In this document: positions 15,330 to 24,370 of the stretch, in pieces | Layout: each line of letters opens with the position of its first letter | How positions within the stretch are numbered: position 1 is the stretch's first letter | DNA from: Streptomyces sp. SID8374 | GTDB lineage: Bacteria > Actinomycetota > Actinomycetes > Streptomycetales > Streptomycetaceae | Assembly (NCBI RefSeq): GCF_009865135.1 | Contig: NZ_WWGH01000001.1 | Coordinates: 1,798,001 to 1,862,000 of the forward strand | Reading direction: 5' to 3' | Length of the DNA stretch: 64,000 nucleotides | Position numbers and translations under genes: made by a program | The notes under the pieces: generated by a model | What the model saw: the letters and a program-made list of their open reading frames with translations, nothing else | Databases searched by the model: none | Told to the model about the DNA's origin: nothing

Positions 15330-16406
15330 TCAGAGTTCGATGCAGGTACGCAGCGACTCACCGGTCCGCATCTGGTCCAGGGCGTCGTTGACCTCCTCCA
15401 GCCGGACCCGGTGGGTGATCATCGACTCCAGGTCGATCCGGCCCGCCCGCCAGAGCGCGATGGCCCGTTCGTAGGAGCGGAGCACGTCCCCACCGCCGTA
15501 CATCGAGGGGAGGATGCGCTTCTCGTCGAAGAACAGCTCGAACATGTTGACCTGGAAGTGGTCGTCCATCGCCCCGGCGCCGACGACGCAGAGGGTGCCG
15601 CCGCGCCGGGTGTGCTCGTAGGCGGTGCGGGCGGTGGCGGACTTGCCGACGACCTCGAAGACGTAGTCGAAGCCCTCACCGCCGGTGATGCGCTGCTGCG
15701 CGTCGGCCAGTTCACCGGGTGCGACGGCCTCGGTGGCGCCGAAGCGGAGGGCGGCCTCGCGGCGGGAGGCAACTGGGTCGACGGCGAGGATCTGGGCGGC
15801 GCCCTGGACGCGGGCGCCCTGGATGGTGGAGATGCCGACGCCGCCGCAGCCGATGACCGCGACCGACGAACCCGCCTCCACCTTCGCCGTGTTGATGGCC
15901 GCGCCGAGGCCGGTGGTGACCCCGCAGCCGATGAGGGCGGCGATCTCGAACGGTACGTCGTCGGGGATCGGCACCGCGCAGCCCGCGCCGACGACGACCT
16001 CCTCGGTGAAGGTGCCGGTGCCCGCGAAGCCGAAGACATCGCCGCCGGGGCGCTTGAAGTTGGGGGTGCCCGCGTTCATGAAGCCCGCGAGGCAGAGCTG
16101 GGTCTGGCCGCGCTTGCAGGACGGACAGGCCCCGCAGGCGGGCAGCCAGCAGACGAGGACCCGGTCGCCGGCGCTGAGGCCGCTCACGCCGTCACCGACG
16201 TCGACGACCTCGCCCGCGCCCTCGTGGCCGGGGATGAAGGGGGCGGGCTGCGGGAGGATGCCGCTCATCGCGGAGACGTCGGAGTGGCAGAGCCCGGTGG
16301 CCCGGATGCGGAGCTTGACCTTTCCGGGGCCGAACCCCACCGCCTCGACGTCGTCGAGGACTTCCAGCTTCTCCTGGCCTATCTCGTGCAGTACGGCTGC
16401 GCGCAT
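15330..16406 (-). CDS. zinc-dependent alcohol dehydrogenase, 358 aa
   Basis: A class III-like medium-chain dehydrogenase. Catalytic zinc ligands are seen in GLCHSDV (Cys) and PGHEGAG (His-Glu); the structural zinc site is CGACPSCKRGQTQLC. The NAD-binding Rossmann motif is VIGCGGVG. The family oxidises primary alcohols to aldehydes; placement between a MaoC hydratase and an SDR suggests it acts on a steroid or lipid side-chain alcohol. ATG at 16406 has GAGGGG upstream. It is 34 bases from the SDR gene and 48 from the MaoC gene, so one transcript is likely. Confidence 0.93.
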   Translation of the reverse strand: MRAAVLHEIGQEKLEVLDDVEAVGFGPGKVKLRIRATGLCHSDVSAMSGILPQPAPFIPGHEGAGEVVDVGDGVSGLSAGDRVLVCWLPACGACPSCKRGQTQLCLAGFMNAGTPNFKRPGGDVFGFAGTGTFTEEVVVGAGCAVPIPDDVPFEIAALIGCGVTTGLGAAINTAKVEAGSSVAVIGCGGVGISTIQGARVQGAAQILAVDPVASRREAALRFGATEAVAPGELADAQQRITGGEGFDYVFEVVGKSATARTAYEHTRRGGTLCVVGAGAMDDHFQVNMFELFFDEKRILPSMYGGGDVLRSYERAIALWRAGRIDLESMITHRVRLEEVNDALDQMRTGESLRTCIEL

Positions 16407-16454
16407 GGGTGGGGCTCCCCTCAGATCGACTGCCACGGCAGGGCGTTGATGCGT

Positions 16455-17312
16455 TCAGGAGTGTTCGACGAGCGTGTCCGCGAGGACCGGGGCGTCGTCC
16501 CGCTCGGCGGCGGTGACCGTCACCTGGACCCGGTTGCCCTCCCCCGTCCACATCCGGATGCGGAGGGTCTCGCCGGGGAAGACCACTCCGGCGAAGCGGG
16601 TGCGGTAGGCGGTGATACGGGAGACGTCGCCGTCCAGCAGGGTGTCGGTGACGGCCTTCAGGGTCATGCCGTACGTGCACAGCCCGTGCAGGATCGGCCG
16701 GTCGAACCCGGCCTGCTTGGCGAAGGCCGGGTCCGCGTGGAGCGGGTTCCAGTCCCCGGAGAGCCGGTAGAGCAGCGCCTGGTCCTCGCGGATCGGGCGC
16801 TCCACCGTGCGGTCGGGGGCCCGGTCGGGGACGGTGAGCCGGTCGGAGGGGCCGCGTTCACCGCCGAAGCCGCCCTCTCCCCGTACGAAGATCTGGGCGT
16901 CGTTGGTCCAGAGCGGACCGTCGTCGTCGCTCGCCTCGGTCCGCAGCACGATGACGGCGGCCTTGCCCTTGTCGTACACCGCCGCGACCTTCGAGGTCTG
17001 TACGGCCCGCCCGGTGACGGGGATCGGCCGGTGCACGCGTACGGACTGGGCGCCGTGCAGGACGGCGGCGAGGTCCACGTCGATCCCGGCCGCGCCCATC
17101 CCGCCGAACGCGGCGGTTCCGGCGCCCGCGACGGTGGCGAAGCTCGGCAGCACCTGGAGCCGGGACTCCAGGGTGTAGCGCAGCTCGTCGGGGTCGGTGG
17201 CGGGGATCCCCGCGCCCAGGCCCAGGTGGTAGAGCTGGACGTCCTTGTGGTTCCAGGCGATCTCGGCTCGGCGGGGGTCGGCGGCGAGGGCCGCTGGGGC
17301 ATCGATGGGCAT
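16455..17312 (-). CDS. MaoC family 2-enoyl-CoA hydratase 2, 285 aa
   Basis: A double hot-dog hydratase. The C-terminal half bears the hydratase-2 signature YRLSGDWNPLHADP with catalytic Asp and His, followed by FDRPILHGLCTYG. Such enzymes add water to trans-2-enoyl-CoA giving the (R)-3-hydroxyacyl-CoA, complementing the SDR encoded downstream. Mycobacterial relatives act in steroid side-chain degradation. It leads the operon and is preceded by both conserved palindromes of this region (17422-17435 and 17482-17496), so it is probably induced by steroid or acyl-CoA intermediates. Confidence 0.92.
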   Translation of the reverse strand: MPIDAPAALAADPRRAEIAWNHKDVQLYHLGLGAGIPATDPDELRYTLESRLQVLPSFATVAGAGTAAFGGMGAAGIDVDLAAVLHGAQSVRVHRPIPVTGRAVQTSKVAAVYDKGKAAVIVLRTEASDDDGPLWTNDAQIFVRGEGGFGGERGPSDRLTVPDRAPDRTVERPIREDQALLYRLSGDWNPLHADPAFAKQAGFDRPILHGLCTYGMTLKAVTDTLLDGDVSRITAYRTRFAGVVFPGETLRIRMWTGEGNRVQVTVTAAERDDAPVLADTLVEHS

Positions 17313-17421
17313 GGCGAAGCCGCTCCTTGACGGTGGGAGACCGACGGTGGAGACCTCGGTGCGGCTGTCCGCACCGCCGACCGCACCGAGGCCGCGCGGG
17401 GACCGGCAGGGCGCGCCGTTC

Positions 17422-17435
17422 TAGAACGCGTTCTA
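17422..17435. promoter_or_regulatory. KstR-type operator, exact match
   Basis: TAGAACGCGTTCTA fits TnnAACnnGTTnnA, the mycobacterial KstR box, at every fixed position and is embedded in the perfect 16-bp palindrome CTAGAACGCGTTCTAG. It lies 110 bases upstream of the MaoC gene. Confidence 0.85.
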
Positions 17436-17481
17436 GCCGATGGCCCATGTATAACGCAGCCCCCGGAAGTTGGGAAGACCG

Positions 17482-17496
17482 CTGACGCCACGTCAG
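17482..17496. promoter_or_regulatory. second conserved palindrome, CTGACGnnnCGTCAG (exact)
   Basis: CTGACGCCACGTCAG, a perfect 6-3-6 inverted repeat, 170 bases upstream of the MaoC gene and behind its KstR-type box. One-mismatch copies occur before four other genes of this window. The regulator is not known to me. Confidence 0.75.
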
Positions 17497-17521
17497 ATGC
17501 GCTGCTCCCGCACGCGGTTGG

Positions 17522-19003
17522 TCAGACCCGCTCCTGCGCCTTCACCTCGGCCGCCTGCTCCTCCCGTACGCGGGGCGGCCGGTGGTTGGGCAGCCACACC
17601 AGCATCACCACGACCCCGAGGAGCAGCACCCCGCACGCCGTACGGAAGGCCGTCGCGTACCCGGCGGTGACCTCGGCCGCGTCGACGGAACCCGCCGTGC
17701 GGGCGGCGGCGACCGTGGAGAGCACCGCGAGGCCGAGCGCGCCGCCCATGGTGCGGGAGGTGTTGACCAGGCCGGAGACGAGTCCGGCGTCCCCGGTGGC
17801 CGCGCCGGAGGTGGCGAGGGTGGCCAGCGGGGTGGAGGCGAGTCCGGCACCGGCCATCATCAGGATGCCGGGGAACATGATCGCGGTGAGGTAGGAGCCG
17901 TCGACGCCCATGGTGGACTGCCAGCCGAACCCGGCGGCGGTGATCAGCACCCCGGCGACGGCGAGGCTCTTGGCCCCCGTACGCGCCATGATCCGGGGCG
18001 CGATCTTGGAGCCGATGATGACGGCGGCCGAGGTCGGCATCAGGGCGAGCCCGGCCTGCAACGGCGTGTAGCCCAGCACGTTCTGGGCGTAGACGGTCAT
18101 GAAGTACCACATGGAGAAGGTCGCCGACCCCATGAGGAACATCGACACGTTGGCCGAGGAGACGGCCCGTGCGCCGAACACCCGCAGCGGGATCAGCGGG
18201 ACCGCCGTCCGCGCCTCGACCAGGACGAACGCGGCCAGCAGCACCGCCCCCGAGAGCAGCGGTACGAGGGTGGCGGCGGCCGTCCAGCCGACGGCCTCGG
18301 TCTGGACGATGCCGTACGCGACGGTGGCCAGGCCCGCGGTGACGAGGACGGCGCCCAGCAGGTCGATGCGGCGGCGGTCGCCCGCCCGGCCCTCGGTGAT
18401 CCACAGGGCGGCGGCGACCAGGACGAGGGCGCCGACGGGCACGTTGATGAGGAGGACCCAGCGCCAGGAGAGGGCGTCGGTGAGGACCCCGCCGATGAGC
18501 CCGCCGGCCGCGCCGCCGCCCGCGCCGACCGCCATCCAGGTCGCTATCGCCTTGGTCCGGGCAGGCCCCTCGGGCACGGCGGCGGTGAGGATGGTGAGCG
18601 TGGCGGGGGCCAGGACGGCGGCCCCGAGGCCTTGCGCGGCCCGGGCGGCGAGGAGCTGCCAGCCCTCCAGCGCGAGGCCGCCCGCGAGGGAGGCGGCGGT
18701 GAAGACGCCCAGCCCGACGAGGAACATCCGCTTGCGCCCGTAGATGTCGGCGGCCCGCCCGCCCAGCAGCATGAACCCGGCGAACGCGATCGAGTAGGCG
18801 TTGACGACCCACTGGAGCGCGCCGTGGCTCAGCCCGAGGTCGGCGCGCATGGAGGGCAGCGCCACGTTGACCACGGAGACGTCGAGGACGACGAGGAACT
18901 GGCCGGTGCAGGCGGCGAGCACGACGGCCCACGCGCCGGTGGGTATGCGGGAGCGGGAGGTACGGGTGGGCGCGGGGGCCGGGACGTCTGCCATGCCGGT
19001 CAT
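17522..19003 (-). CDS. MFS drug/metabolite efflux transporter (DHA2, 14-TM), 493 aa
   Basis: Shows DHA2 hallmarks: LDVSVVNVALPSMRADLG in helix 1, the motif-A loop GGRAADIYGRKRMFL, and GAAGGLIGGVLTDALSWRWVLLINVP (antiporter motif C). About 14 membrane segments. Such proteins export drugs or amphipathic metabolites by proton antiport. It lies on the same strand as the flanking catabolic genes, 132 bases downstream of the Ltp-like gene, and may export toxic intermediates, but no shared operator immediately precedes it. ATG at 19003 chosen; ATG 18994 is possible. Confidence 0.9.
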   Translation of the reverse strand: MTGMADVPAPAPTRTSRSRIPTGAWAVVLAACTGQFLVVLDVSVVNVALPSMRADLGLSHGALQWVVNAYSIAFAGFMLLGGRAADIYGRKRMFLVGLGVFTAASLAGGLALEGWQLLAARAAQGLGAAVLAPATLTILTAAVPEGPARTKAIATWMAVGAGGGAAGGLIGGVLTDALSWRWVLLINVPVGALVLVAAALWITEGRAGDRRRIDLLGAVLVTAGLATVAYGIVQTEAVGWTAAATLVPLLSGAVLLAAFVLVEARTAVPLIPLRVFGARAVSSANVSMFLMGSATFSMWYFMTVYAQNVLGYTPLQAGLALMPTSAAVIIGSKIAPRIMARTGAKSLAVAGVLITAAGFGWQSTMGVDGSYLTAIMFPGILMMAGAGLASTPLATLATSGAATGDAGLVSGLVNTSRTMGGALGLAVLSTVAAARTAGSVDAAEVTAGYATAFRTACGVLLLGVVVMLVWLPNHRPPRVREEQAAEVKAQERV

Positions 19004-19135
19004 GGTCGCAGGTGCCGGATGCCCCGTACATCGGGTATTCGTCGGAGATCCCGGGGCCGGGGTACTGCGGGGGTACTGCGACGGAGGTCCTGGTCCCCGG
19101 GTGCCTCACCGCCGCAGCCCTGGCTCCCGGGCGCC

Positions 19136-20326
19136 TCACTTCCGCAGCAGCGTCACCACCGCCGCCCCGCCCAGCCCGATGTTGTGGGCGAGGCCGGTGC
19201 GGGCGCCCGGGACCTGGCGCGGGCCCGCCTCGCCGCGCAGCTGCCACGTCAGCTCGGCGGCCTGGGCGATCCCGGTCGCGCCCAGCGGGTGCCCCTTGGA
19301 GATCAGCCCGCCCGACGGGTTCACCACCCACCGCCCGCCGTACGTGGTCGCCCCCGACTCCACGAGCTTGCCCGACTCCCCCTCGCCGCAGAGGCCGAGC
19401 GCCTCGTAGGTGAGGAGCTCGTTGATGGAGAAGCAGTCGTGCAGTTCGATCACGTCGAGGTCGCCGGGGCCGAGGCCGGAGCTCTCGTAGACCTGCCGGG
19501 CGGCGGCCCGGGACATCGGGGTGCCGACCGCGTCGATGCAGGTGCCGGAGGCGAAGGAGGCCTCGGTGTCGGTGGTCATGGCCTGGGCGGCGATCTCCAC
19601 GGCCCGCTCCCCCAGGCCCTGCGCCTCGACGAACCGCTCGGAGGCCACCACGGCCGCCGCCGCCCCGTCGGAGGTGGGTGAGCACTGGAGCTTGGTGAGG
19701 GGGTCGTGGACGGTACGGGCGGCGAGGACCTCCTCCACCGTGTACGGGTCCTGGAACTGGGCGTACGGGTTGTGCACCGAGTGCCGGTGGTTCTTGGCCC
19801 CGACCGCCGCGAGCTGCGCGGGCGTGGTCCCGTACCGCCGCATGTGCTCGCGGGCCGCGTTGCCGAAGATCTGCGCGGTGGGCGGCGACATCTCGAAGCC
19901 GTGGGCGGCGGCCATGATCCCGTAGTGCCGGGCGACGGGCGAGGAGGCGAAGTCGCCGCCGCCTTCCGTGCCCCCGCCCAGCGAGCCGCGCGCCATCTTC
20001 TCGAAGCCGACGGCGAGGACGCAGTCGCTGGTGCCGCCCTCGACGAACTGCCGGGCCAGCATGAGGGCGGTGGAGCCGGTGGCGCAGTTGTTGTTGACGT
20101 TGTAGACGGGGATGCCGGTGAGCCCCAGCTCGTAGACGGCCCGCTGTCCGGCGGTGGAGGGCTGGAAGCAGTAGCCGACGGGGGCCTGTTCGACCTGGTC
20201 GTAGCGGACGCCCGCGTCCTCCAGCGCGGCGGTGCCCGCCTCGCGGACCATGTCGCCGTAACTCCAGTCGCGGGTCTCGGGCTTCTCGAACTTCGTCATG
20301 CCGACGCCGACGATGTACGCCTTCAT
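19136..20326 (-). CDS. lipid-transfer/thiolase-like protein (Ltp, SCP2-thiolase type), 396 aa
   Basis: Starts [16 protein letters not shown] and contains [13 protein letters not shown] (nucleophilic Cys), [23 protein letters not shown] and [10 protein letters not shown], the set typical of mycobacterial Ltp1 (Rv2790c), to which it reads as very similar from memory. Ltp proteins are thiolase-fold enzymes; some act as aldolases that release propionyl-CoA from steroid side chains, others as thiolases. The canonical C-terminal acid/base Cys is replaced by the Ltp pattern [10 protein letters not shown]. It lies 15 bases downstream of the acyl-CoA dehydrogenase gene and is probably co-transcribed with it. 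Confidence 0.9.
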   Translation of the reverse strand: MKAYIVGVGMTKFEKPETRDWSYGDMVREAGTAALEDAGVRYDQVEQAPVGYCFQPSTAGQRAVYELGLTGIPVYNVNNNCATGSTALMLARQFVEGGTSDCVLAVGFEKMARGSLGGGTEGGGDFASSPVARHYGIMAAAHGFEMSPPTAQIFGNAAREHMRRYGTTPAQLAAVGAKNHRHSVHNPYAQFQDPYTVEEVLAARTVHDPLTKLQCSPTSDGAAAAVVASERFVEAQGLGERAVEIAAQAMTTDTEASFASGTCIDAVGTPMSRAAARQVYESSGLGPGDLDVIELHDCFSINELLTYEALGLCGEGESGKLVESGATTYGGRWVVNPSGGLISKGHPLGATGIAQAAELTWQLRGEAGPRQVPGARTGLAHNIGLGGAAVVTLLRK

Positions 20327-20341
20327 CTTCCGACTCCTCTT

Positions 20342-22609
20342 CTACGTTCCCGTGGTTCGGTCCCGGGGGAGGCCGAGAATCCGCTCGGCGACGACGTTGA
20401 GCTGGATCTGGGTGGTGCCGCCCGCGATGGTGAGGCAGCGGGACATCAGGAAGCCGTGCAGGGCCCGCTCCCCCGCCTCCGGTTCGTCCACCGCGCCTGC
20501 CGGGCCGAGGAGTTCGAGGGTGAGTTCGGCGACCTTCTGCTGGTGGACGGTCTGGACGAGCTTGCGCACCGAGGCCCCGGCGCCCGGTTCGAGGCCGGAG
20601 ACCTGCTGGAGCGTGGTGCGCAGCCCGATGCACGCGAGGGCGTGGGCCTCGGCGGCGAGGGCTCCGATACGCGCCCGGGTCGCGTCGTCGAGTCCGTCGG
20701 AGCGCGCGATCAGAGCCTCAAGACCGCTGTCGAAGGTCATCTGGTCGGCCATGTGGACGCGTTCGTTGCCGAGCGTGTTGCGGGCGACGCGCCAGCCGCC
20801 GCCGATCTCGCCGACGACGGCGTCGGCGGGGAGGAGCACGTCGTCGAAGTAGACCTCGTTGAAGAGGGATTCGCCGGTGATCTCCTTCAGCGGGCGGATG
20901 TCGACGCCTTCGGCGTTCTTCATGTCGACCAGGAAGTAGGTCAGCCCCCGGTGCCTGGGCGCGTCCGGGTCCGTGCGGGCGAGCAGGATGCCGTGGTCGG
21001 CGGTGCGGGCGGCGCTCGTCCAGACCTTCTGCCCGGTGATCCGCCACCCCTCGCCGGTCCGTACGGCACGGGTGCGCAGCGCTGCCAGGTCGGATCCGGC
21101 GCCGGGTTCGGAGAAGAGCTGGCACCACTGGAGGTCGCCGCGCAGGGTGGCCGGCAGATAGCGCTCGCGCTGCGCCTCGGTCCCGTACGCGATGAGCGAG
21201 GGCACGACCCAGGTGGCGATGGAGAGGTCGCTGAGCCGGATGGACTGTTCCCGCAACTCCTGCTGGATGGCGAGCTGTTGTACGGGGCCCGCACCCAGTC
21301 CGTACGGGGGTGGCAGGTGCGGGGCCGCGTAGCCGGTGGCGGCGAGGGCGCGGCGGGCCTCGTGGGGTGGCAGGCCCCGGGCGGCGGCGAGGTGGGGGCG
21401 GGCTTCGGCGCGGTGGCGGGCGGCCTCGGGCGGGAGTTCCAGGGCGAGTTCACGGCGGGCCCCTGCCTCGGCGAGGCGGGCGGCGCGCAGCCGGTGGGTG
21501 TCGGCGGTACCGAGGAGCTGGCGGGCGAGGACGGCCCGGCGTAAGGAGAGGTGGGCGTCGTGCTCCCAGGTGAAGCCGATGCCGCCGAGGATCTGGATGG
21601 CGTCCTTGGCGCAGCTGTACGCGGCCTCCGGCGCGGTGGCGGCGGCGAGGGCGGCGGTGAGCGCGCGCACGTCGCCGCCTCCTGAAGCGGCGGTCTCCTC
21701 GTCGGCGGCACGGCTCCCTGAGCCATCCGCCTCCTCCTCGGCGGCGCGGGCCGCGTCCCAGGTGAGGGCGCGGGCCTGTTCGAGGCGGACGAGCATGTCG
21801 GCGCAGAGGTGCTTGACCGCCTGGAACGCCCCGATGGGCCGCCCGAACTGCTCGCGTACGGTGGCGTGTTCGACGGCCGTGTCCAGGCTGCGGGCGGCCG
21901 TCCCGCAGGCGTCGGCGGCGAGGAGGACGGCGGCCAGGTCGCGGACGAGCGCGGAGTCCAGGGGCAGGGCCCGGTGCGCCGGTACGAGGACGGCGTCGGC
22001 CCGCACCTCCGCCGTCGGCCGGGTCGGGTCGACGCTGCGGTGCGGCCGCACGGCGAGCCCGTCGGCCCCGGCGTCCACCAGGAACCAGCGCTCACCGCCG
22101 CCGGACGGGTCGGCGGCGGGCAGGAGCAGCAGGTCGGCCGCCTCGCCGGAGAGGACGGGCGGGGCGGTCCCGTCGAGGCGGTGGCCGCCCTCGGCCGGGG
22201 TGGCGGTGAGGGTGCCGGGGGTGAGGGCGACGGCGGCGGTCCGGTCCCCGGCGGCGAGGGCCCGGAGCAGGCCACCGGTCCCGGGCGCCCGCCGCACCGC
22301 CGCCCCCACCAGCGCGGTCGCGAGGTACGGCCCCGGCAGCGACCCGTAAGCGGCCTCCTCCAGGACCACGGCGAGGTCCAGGAGGCCGCCGCCCCCGCCC
22401 CCGTACTCCTCGGGCAGATGGATTCCGGTCAGCCCCTGCCCGGCGAGCGCCTCCCAGTACGCGGGGCGCACCCCCGGGACGGCCGGGCTCCCCGCGTCGA
22501 GGAGCTTGCGCACCTCGCCGGGCGGGACGTCCCGCGCCAGCCACCCCCGTACGGAGTGCGCCAGCGCGCGGTGTTCTTCGGTGATGCCGATACCCGTGCC
22601 GATGCGCAT
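20342..22609 (-). CDS. two-domain acyl-CoA dehydrogenase (FadE34-like), 755 aa
   Basis: Two acyl-CoA dehydrogenase units in tandem. The N-terminal half (1 to about 350) ends with ILGGIGFTWEHDAHLSLRRA; the C-terminal half (about 385-755) has LFSEPGAGSDLAAL, WRITGQKVWTSAA and TIAGGTTQIQLNVVAERILG. Mycobacterial FadE34 (ChsE3) has this fused build and dehydrogenates steroid side-chain CoA esters with FAD. The fusion replaces the usual alpha2-beta2 arrangement of paired FadE subunits. ATG at 22609. Both conserved palindromes lie within 85 bases upstream (22651 and 22679), between it and a divergent MFS gene. A polar loop of Ser/Gly/Glu residues around 300 links the sub-domains. Confidence 0.92.
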   Translation of the reverse strand: MRIGTGIGITEEHRALAHSVRGWLARDVPPGEVRKLLDAGSPAVPGVRPAYWEALAGQGLTGIHLPEEYGGGGGGLLDLAVVLEEAAYGSLPGPYLATALVGAAVRRAPGTGGLLRALAAGDRTAAVALTPGTLTATPAEGGHRLDGTAPPVLSGEAADLLLLPAADPSGGGERWFLVDAGADGLAVRPHRSVDPTRPTAEVRADAVLVPAHRALPLDSALVRDLAAVLLAADACGTAARSLDTAVEHATVREQFGRPIGAFQAVKHLCADMLVRLEQARALTWDAARAAEEEADGSGSRAADEETAASGGGDVRALTAALAAATAPEAAYSCAKDAIQILGGIGFTWEHDAHLSLRRAVLARQLLGTADTHRLRAARLAEAGARRELALELPPEAARHRAEARPHLAAARGLPPHEARRALAATGYAAPHLPPPYGLGAGPVQQLAIQQELREQSIRLSDLSIATWVVPSLIAYGTEAQRERYLPATLRGDLQWCQLFSEPGAGSDLAALRTRAVRTGEGWRITGQKVWTSAARTADHGILLARTDPDAPRHRGLTYFLVDMKNAEGVDIRPLKEITGESLFNEVYFDDVLLPADAVVGEIGGGWRVARNTLGNERVHMADQMTFDSGLEALIARSDGLDDATRARIGALAAEAHALACIGLRTTLQQVSGLEPGAGASVRKLVQTVHQQKVAELTLELLGPAGAVDEPEAGERALHGFLMSRCLTIAGGTTQIQLNVVAERILGLPRDRTTGT

Positions 22610-22650
22610 GCGGAACCTCGCCGGTCGCAGCCACTGGAACGGCGCAAGAG

Positions 22651-22664
22651 TAGAACACGTTCCA
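22651..22664. promoter_or_regulatory. KstR-type operator, exact match
   Basis: TAGAACACGTTCCA fits TnnAACnnGTTnnA fully. It is 41 bases upstream of the acyl-CoA dehydrogenase start and could also affect the divergent MFS gene. Confidence 0.82.
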
Positions 22665-22678
22665 ATCCGACGGAAGAG

Positions 22679-22693
22679 CTGACGGAGGGTCAG
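22679..22693. promoter_or_regulatory. second conserved palindrome, one mismatch
   Basis: CTGACGGAGGGTCAG differs from CTGACGnnnCGTCAG at one base and is extended to GCTGAC-n5-GTCAGC. Its centre lies 28-29 bases from that of the KstR-type box. Confidence 0.65.
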
Positions 22694-22797
22694 CAGACCG
22701 GCGGTCCCGAGCCGGAATAGGCCCCGGCCCGAAAGCGTTCACCATGCACACACTTGGGGGGAGCCCGGGTGGTCGAGGCTGCCCGGAGGCCCCAAGG

Positions 22798-24324
22798 ATG
22801 CGACGTACGAAACAGACACGGCACACAGGGGAGCTCCCCGAGCCGCCGAAGACGCGCTCCGGCCCCATCGTGCCCGTCCTCGCCTTCGCGGGGATCACCG
22901 TCGCGGTCATGCAGACCCTGCTCGTCCCGGTCATCAAGGACCTGCCGGTCCTGCTGAGCACCGACCCGGCCAACGCCACCTGGGTGATGACGGCGACCCT
23001 GCTCGCGGGCGCCGTCTCGACCCCGATCATGGGCCGGCTCGGCGACCTCTACGGCAAGCGCCGGATGCTGCTCGCCTCGCTCGCCGTCATGGTGATCGGC
23101 TCGCTGATCTGCGCGTCCACCGACGAACTGGTCGTGATGATCACCGGGCGCGCGCTCCAGGGCTTCGCCATGGGCGCCATCCCGCTCGGCATCGGGATCA
23201 TGCGCGACGAGCTGCCGCGCGAGAAGCTCGGCTCCGCGATGGCCCTGATGAGCTCGTCGATCGGGGTGGGCGGCGGCCTCGCGCTGCCCGCCGCCGCACT
23301 GGTCGCCCAGCACGCCGACTGGCACGCGCTCTTCCTCGGCTCGGCCGGGCTCGGCGTGCTCGCGATGGTGCTCACGTACACCCTGGTCCCCGAGCCGCCG
23401 CTGCGCGCACCCGGCACCTTCGACTTCACCGGCGCCCTCGGGCTCTCGCTCGGCCTGGTCCTCCTTCTCCTGCCGGTCACCAAGGGCGGCGACTGGGGCT
23501 GGTCCTCGGCCCCCACCCTCGGGCTGCTCACCGCGTCCGTCACGGTCCTGGTGGCATGGGGCCTGTTCGAACTGCGCACCCCGGCGCCCCTGGTCGACCT
23601 GCGCACCACCGCCCGCCGCGAGGTGCTGCTCACCAACCTCGCCTCGATCATGGTCGGGGTCGCCTTCTACGCGGTCTCCCTGGTCCTGCCGCAACTGCTC
23701 CAGCTCCCCGCCTCCACCGGTTACGGCCTCGGCCAGTCCATGGTGGTCGCCGGGCTCTGCGTGGCCCCGCTGGGCGTGACGATGATGTTCGTCGCCCCGC
23801 TCTACGCCCGGATCTCGGCCCGCCGGGGCCCCAAGACCACACTGATGCTCGGCATGCTGGTCATCGCGGTCGGTTACGGGGCCGGGCTCGGGCTGCTCAG
23901 CGCCCCCTGGCAGACCGTGCTCATCGCCGTCGTCCTCGGCGCCGGGATCGGGCTCGCCTACTCCTCGCTGCCCGCCCTGATCATCGGGGCGGTCGACCCG
24001 TCGGAGACCGGTGCGGCCAACGGCCTCAACACCCTGATGCGGTCCATCGGTACGTCGGTGTCGAGTGCGGTCATCGGCATGGTGCTGGCCAACACCTCGG
24101 TGACGATGGGCTCGGTGCAGGTGCCGTCGATGGAGGGGTTCCGGATCTCGTTCCTGATCGCCACGGGGGCGGTGCTGGTGGGTCTGGTGCTGGCGGCGTT
24201 CCTGCCCTCGCAGCGGCCGTCGGGGCACCCGGTGCTGCTGGCGAGCAGCGCGGACCCGGTGCCTGCTCCCGCCCCCGCCGAAAGCGCGGGCCGGACCGTA
24301 CGGCACGATGGAGCGCCGTCGTAA
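22798..24324 (+). CDS. MFS transporter (14-TM type), 508 aa
   Basis: An EmrB/QacA-like permease. The motif-A loop reads GRLGDLYGKRRMLL and the membrane part has about 14 segments, beginning IVPVLAFAGITVAVMQTLLVP. The basic N-terminus (MRRTKQTRHTG) and the family pattern favour ATG at 22798; ATG 22744 is in frame and would add 18 residues. It is divergent from the acyl-CoA dehydrogenase gene and shares its 190-base control region including both palindromes, so uptake or efflux of a steroid-like substrate is a reasonable inference. The substrate cannot be read from sequence. Confidence 0.88.
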   Translation: MRRTKQTRHTGELPEPPKTRSGPIVPVLAFAGITVAVMQTLLVPVIKDLPVLLSTDPANATWVMTATLLAGAVSTPIMGRLGDLYGKRRMLLASLAVMVIGSLICASTDELVVMITGRALQGFAMGAIPLGIGIMRDELPREKLGSAMALMSSSIGVGGGLALPAAALVAQHADWHALFLGSAGLGVLAMVLTYTLVPEPPLRAPGTFDFTGALGLSLGLVLLLLPVTKGGDWGWSSAPTLGLLTASVTVLVAWGLFELRTPAPLVDLRTTARREVLLTNLASIMVGVAFYAVSLVLPQLLQLPASTGYGLGQSMVVAGLCVAPLGVTMMFVAPLYARISARRGPKTTLMLGMLVIAVGYGAGLGLLSAPWQTVLIAVVLGAGIGLAYSSLPALIIGAVDPSETGAANGLNTLMRSIGTSVSSAVIGMVLANTSVTMGSVQVPSMEGFRISFLIATGAVLVGLVLAAFLPSQRPSGHPVLLASSADPVPAPAPAESAGRTVRHDGAPS

Positions 24325-24370
24325 GCAGACCCGCCGTCGTACGCAGACCCGCCCCACCTGGAGGACCCCC

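Noticed and set aside
17493..20633. 1,046-codon minus-strand open frame
   Set aside because: It runs through two well-recognised genes (MFS transporter and Ltp-like thiolase) in another frame and is low-complexity Arg/Pro/Gly throughout, a by-product of high G+C.
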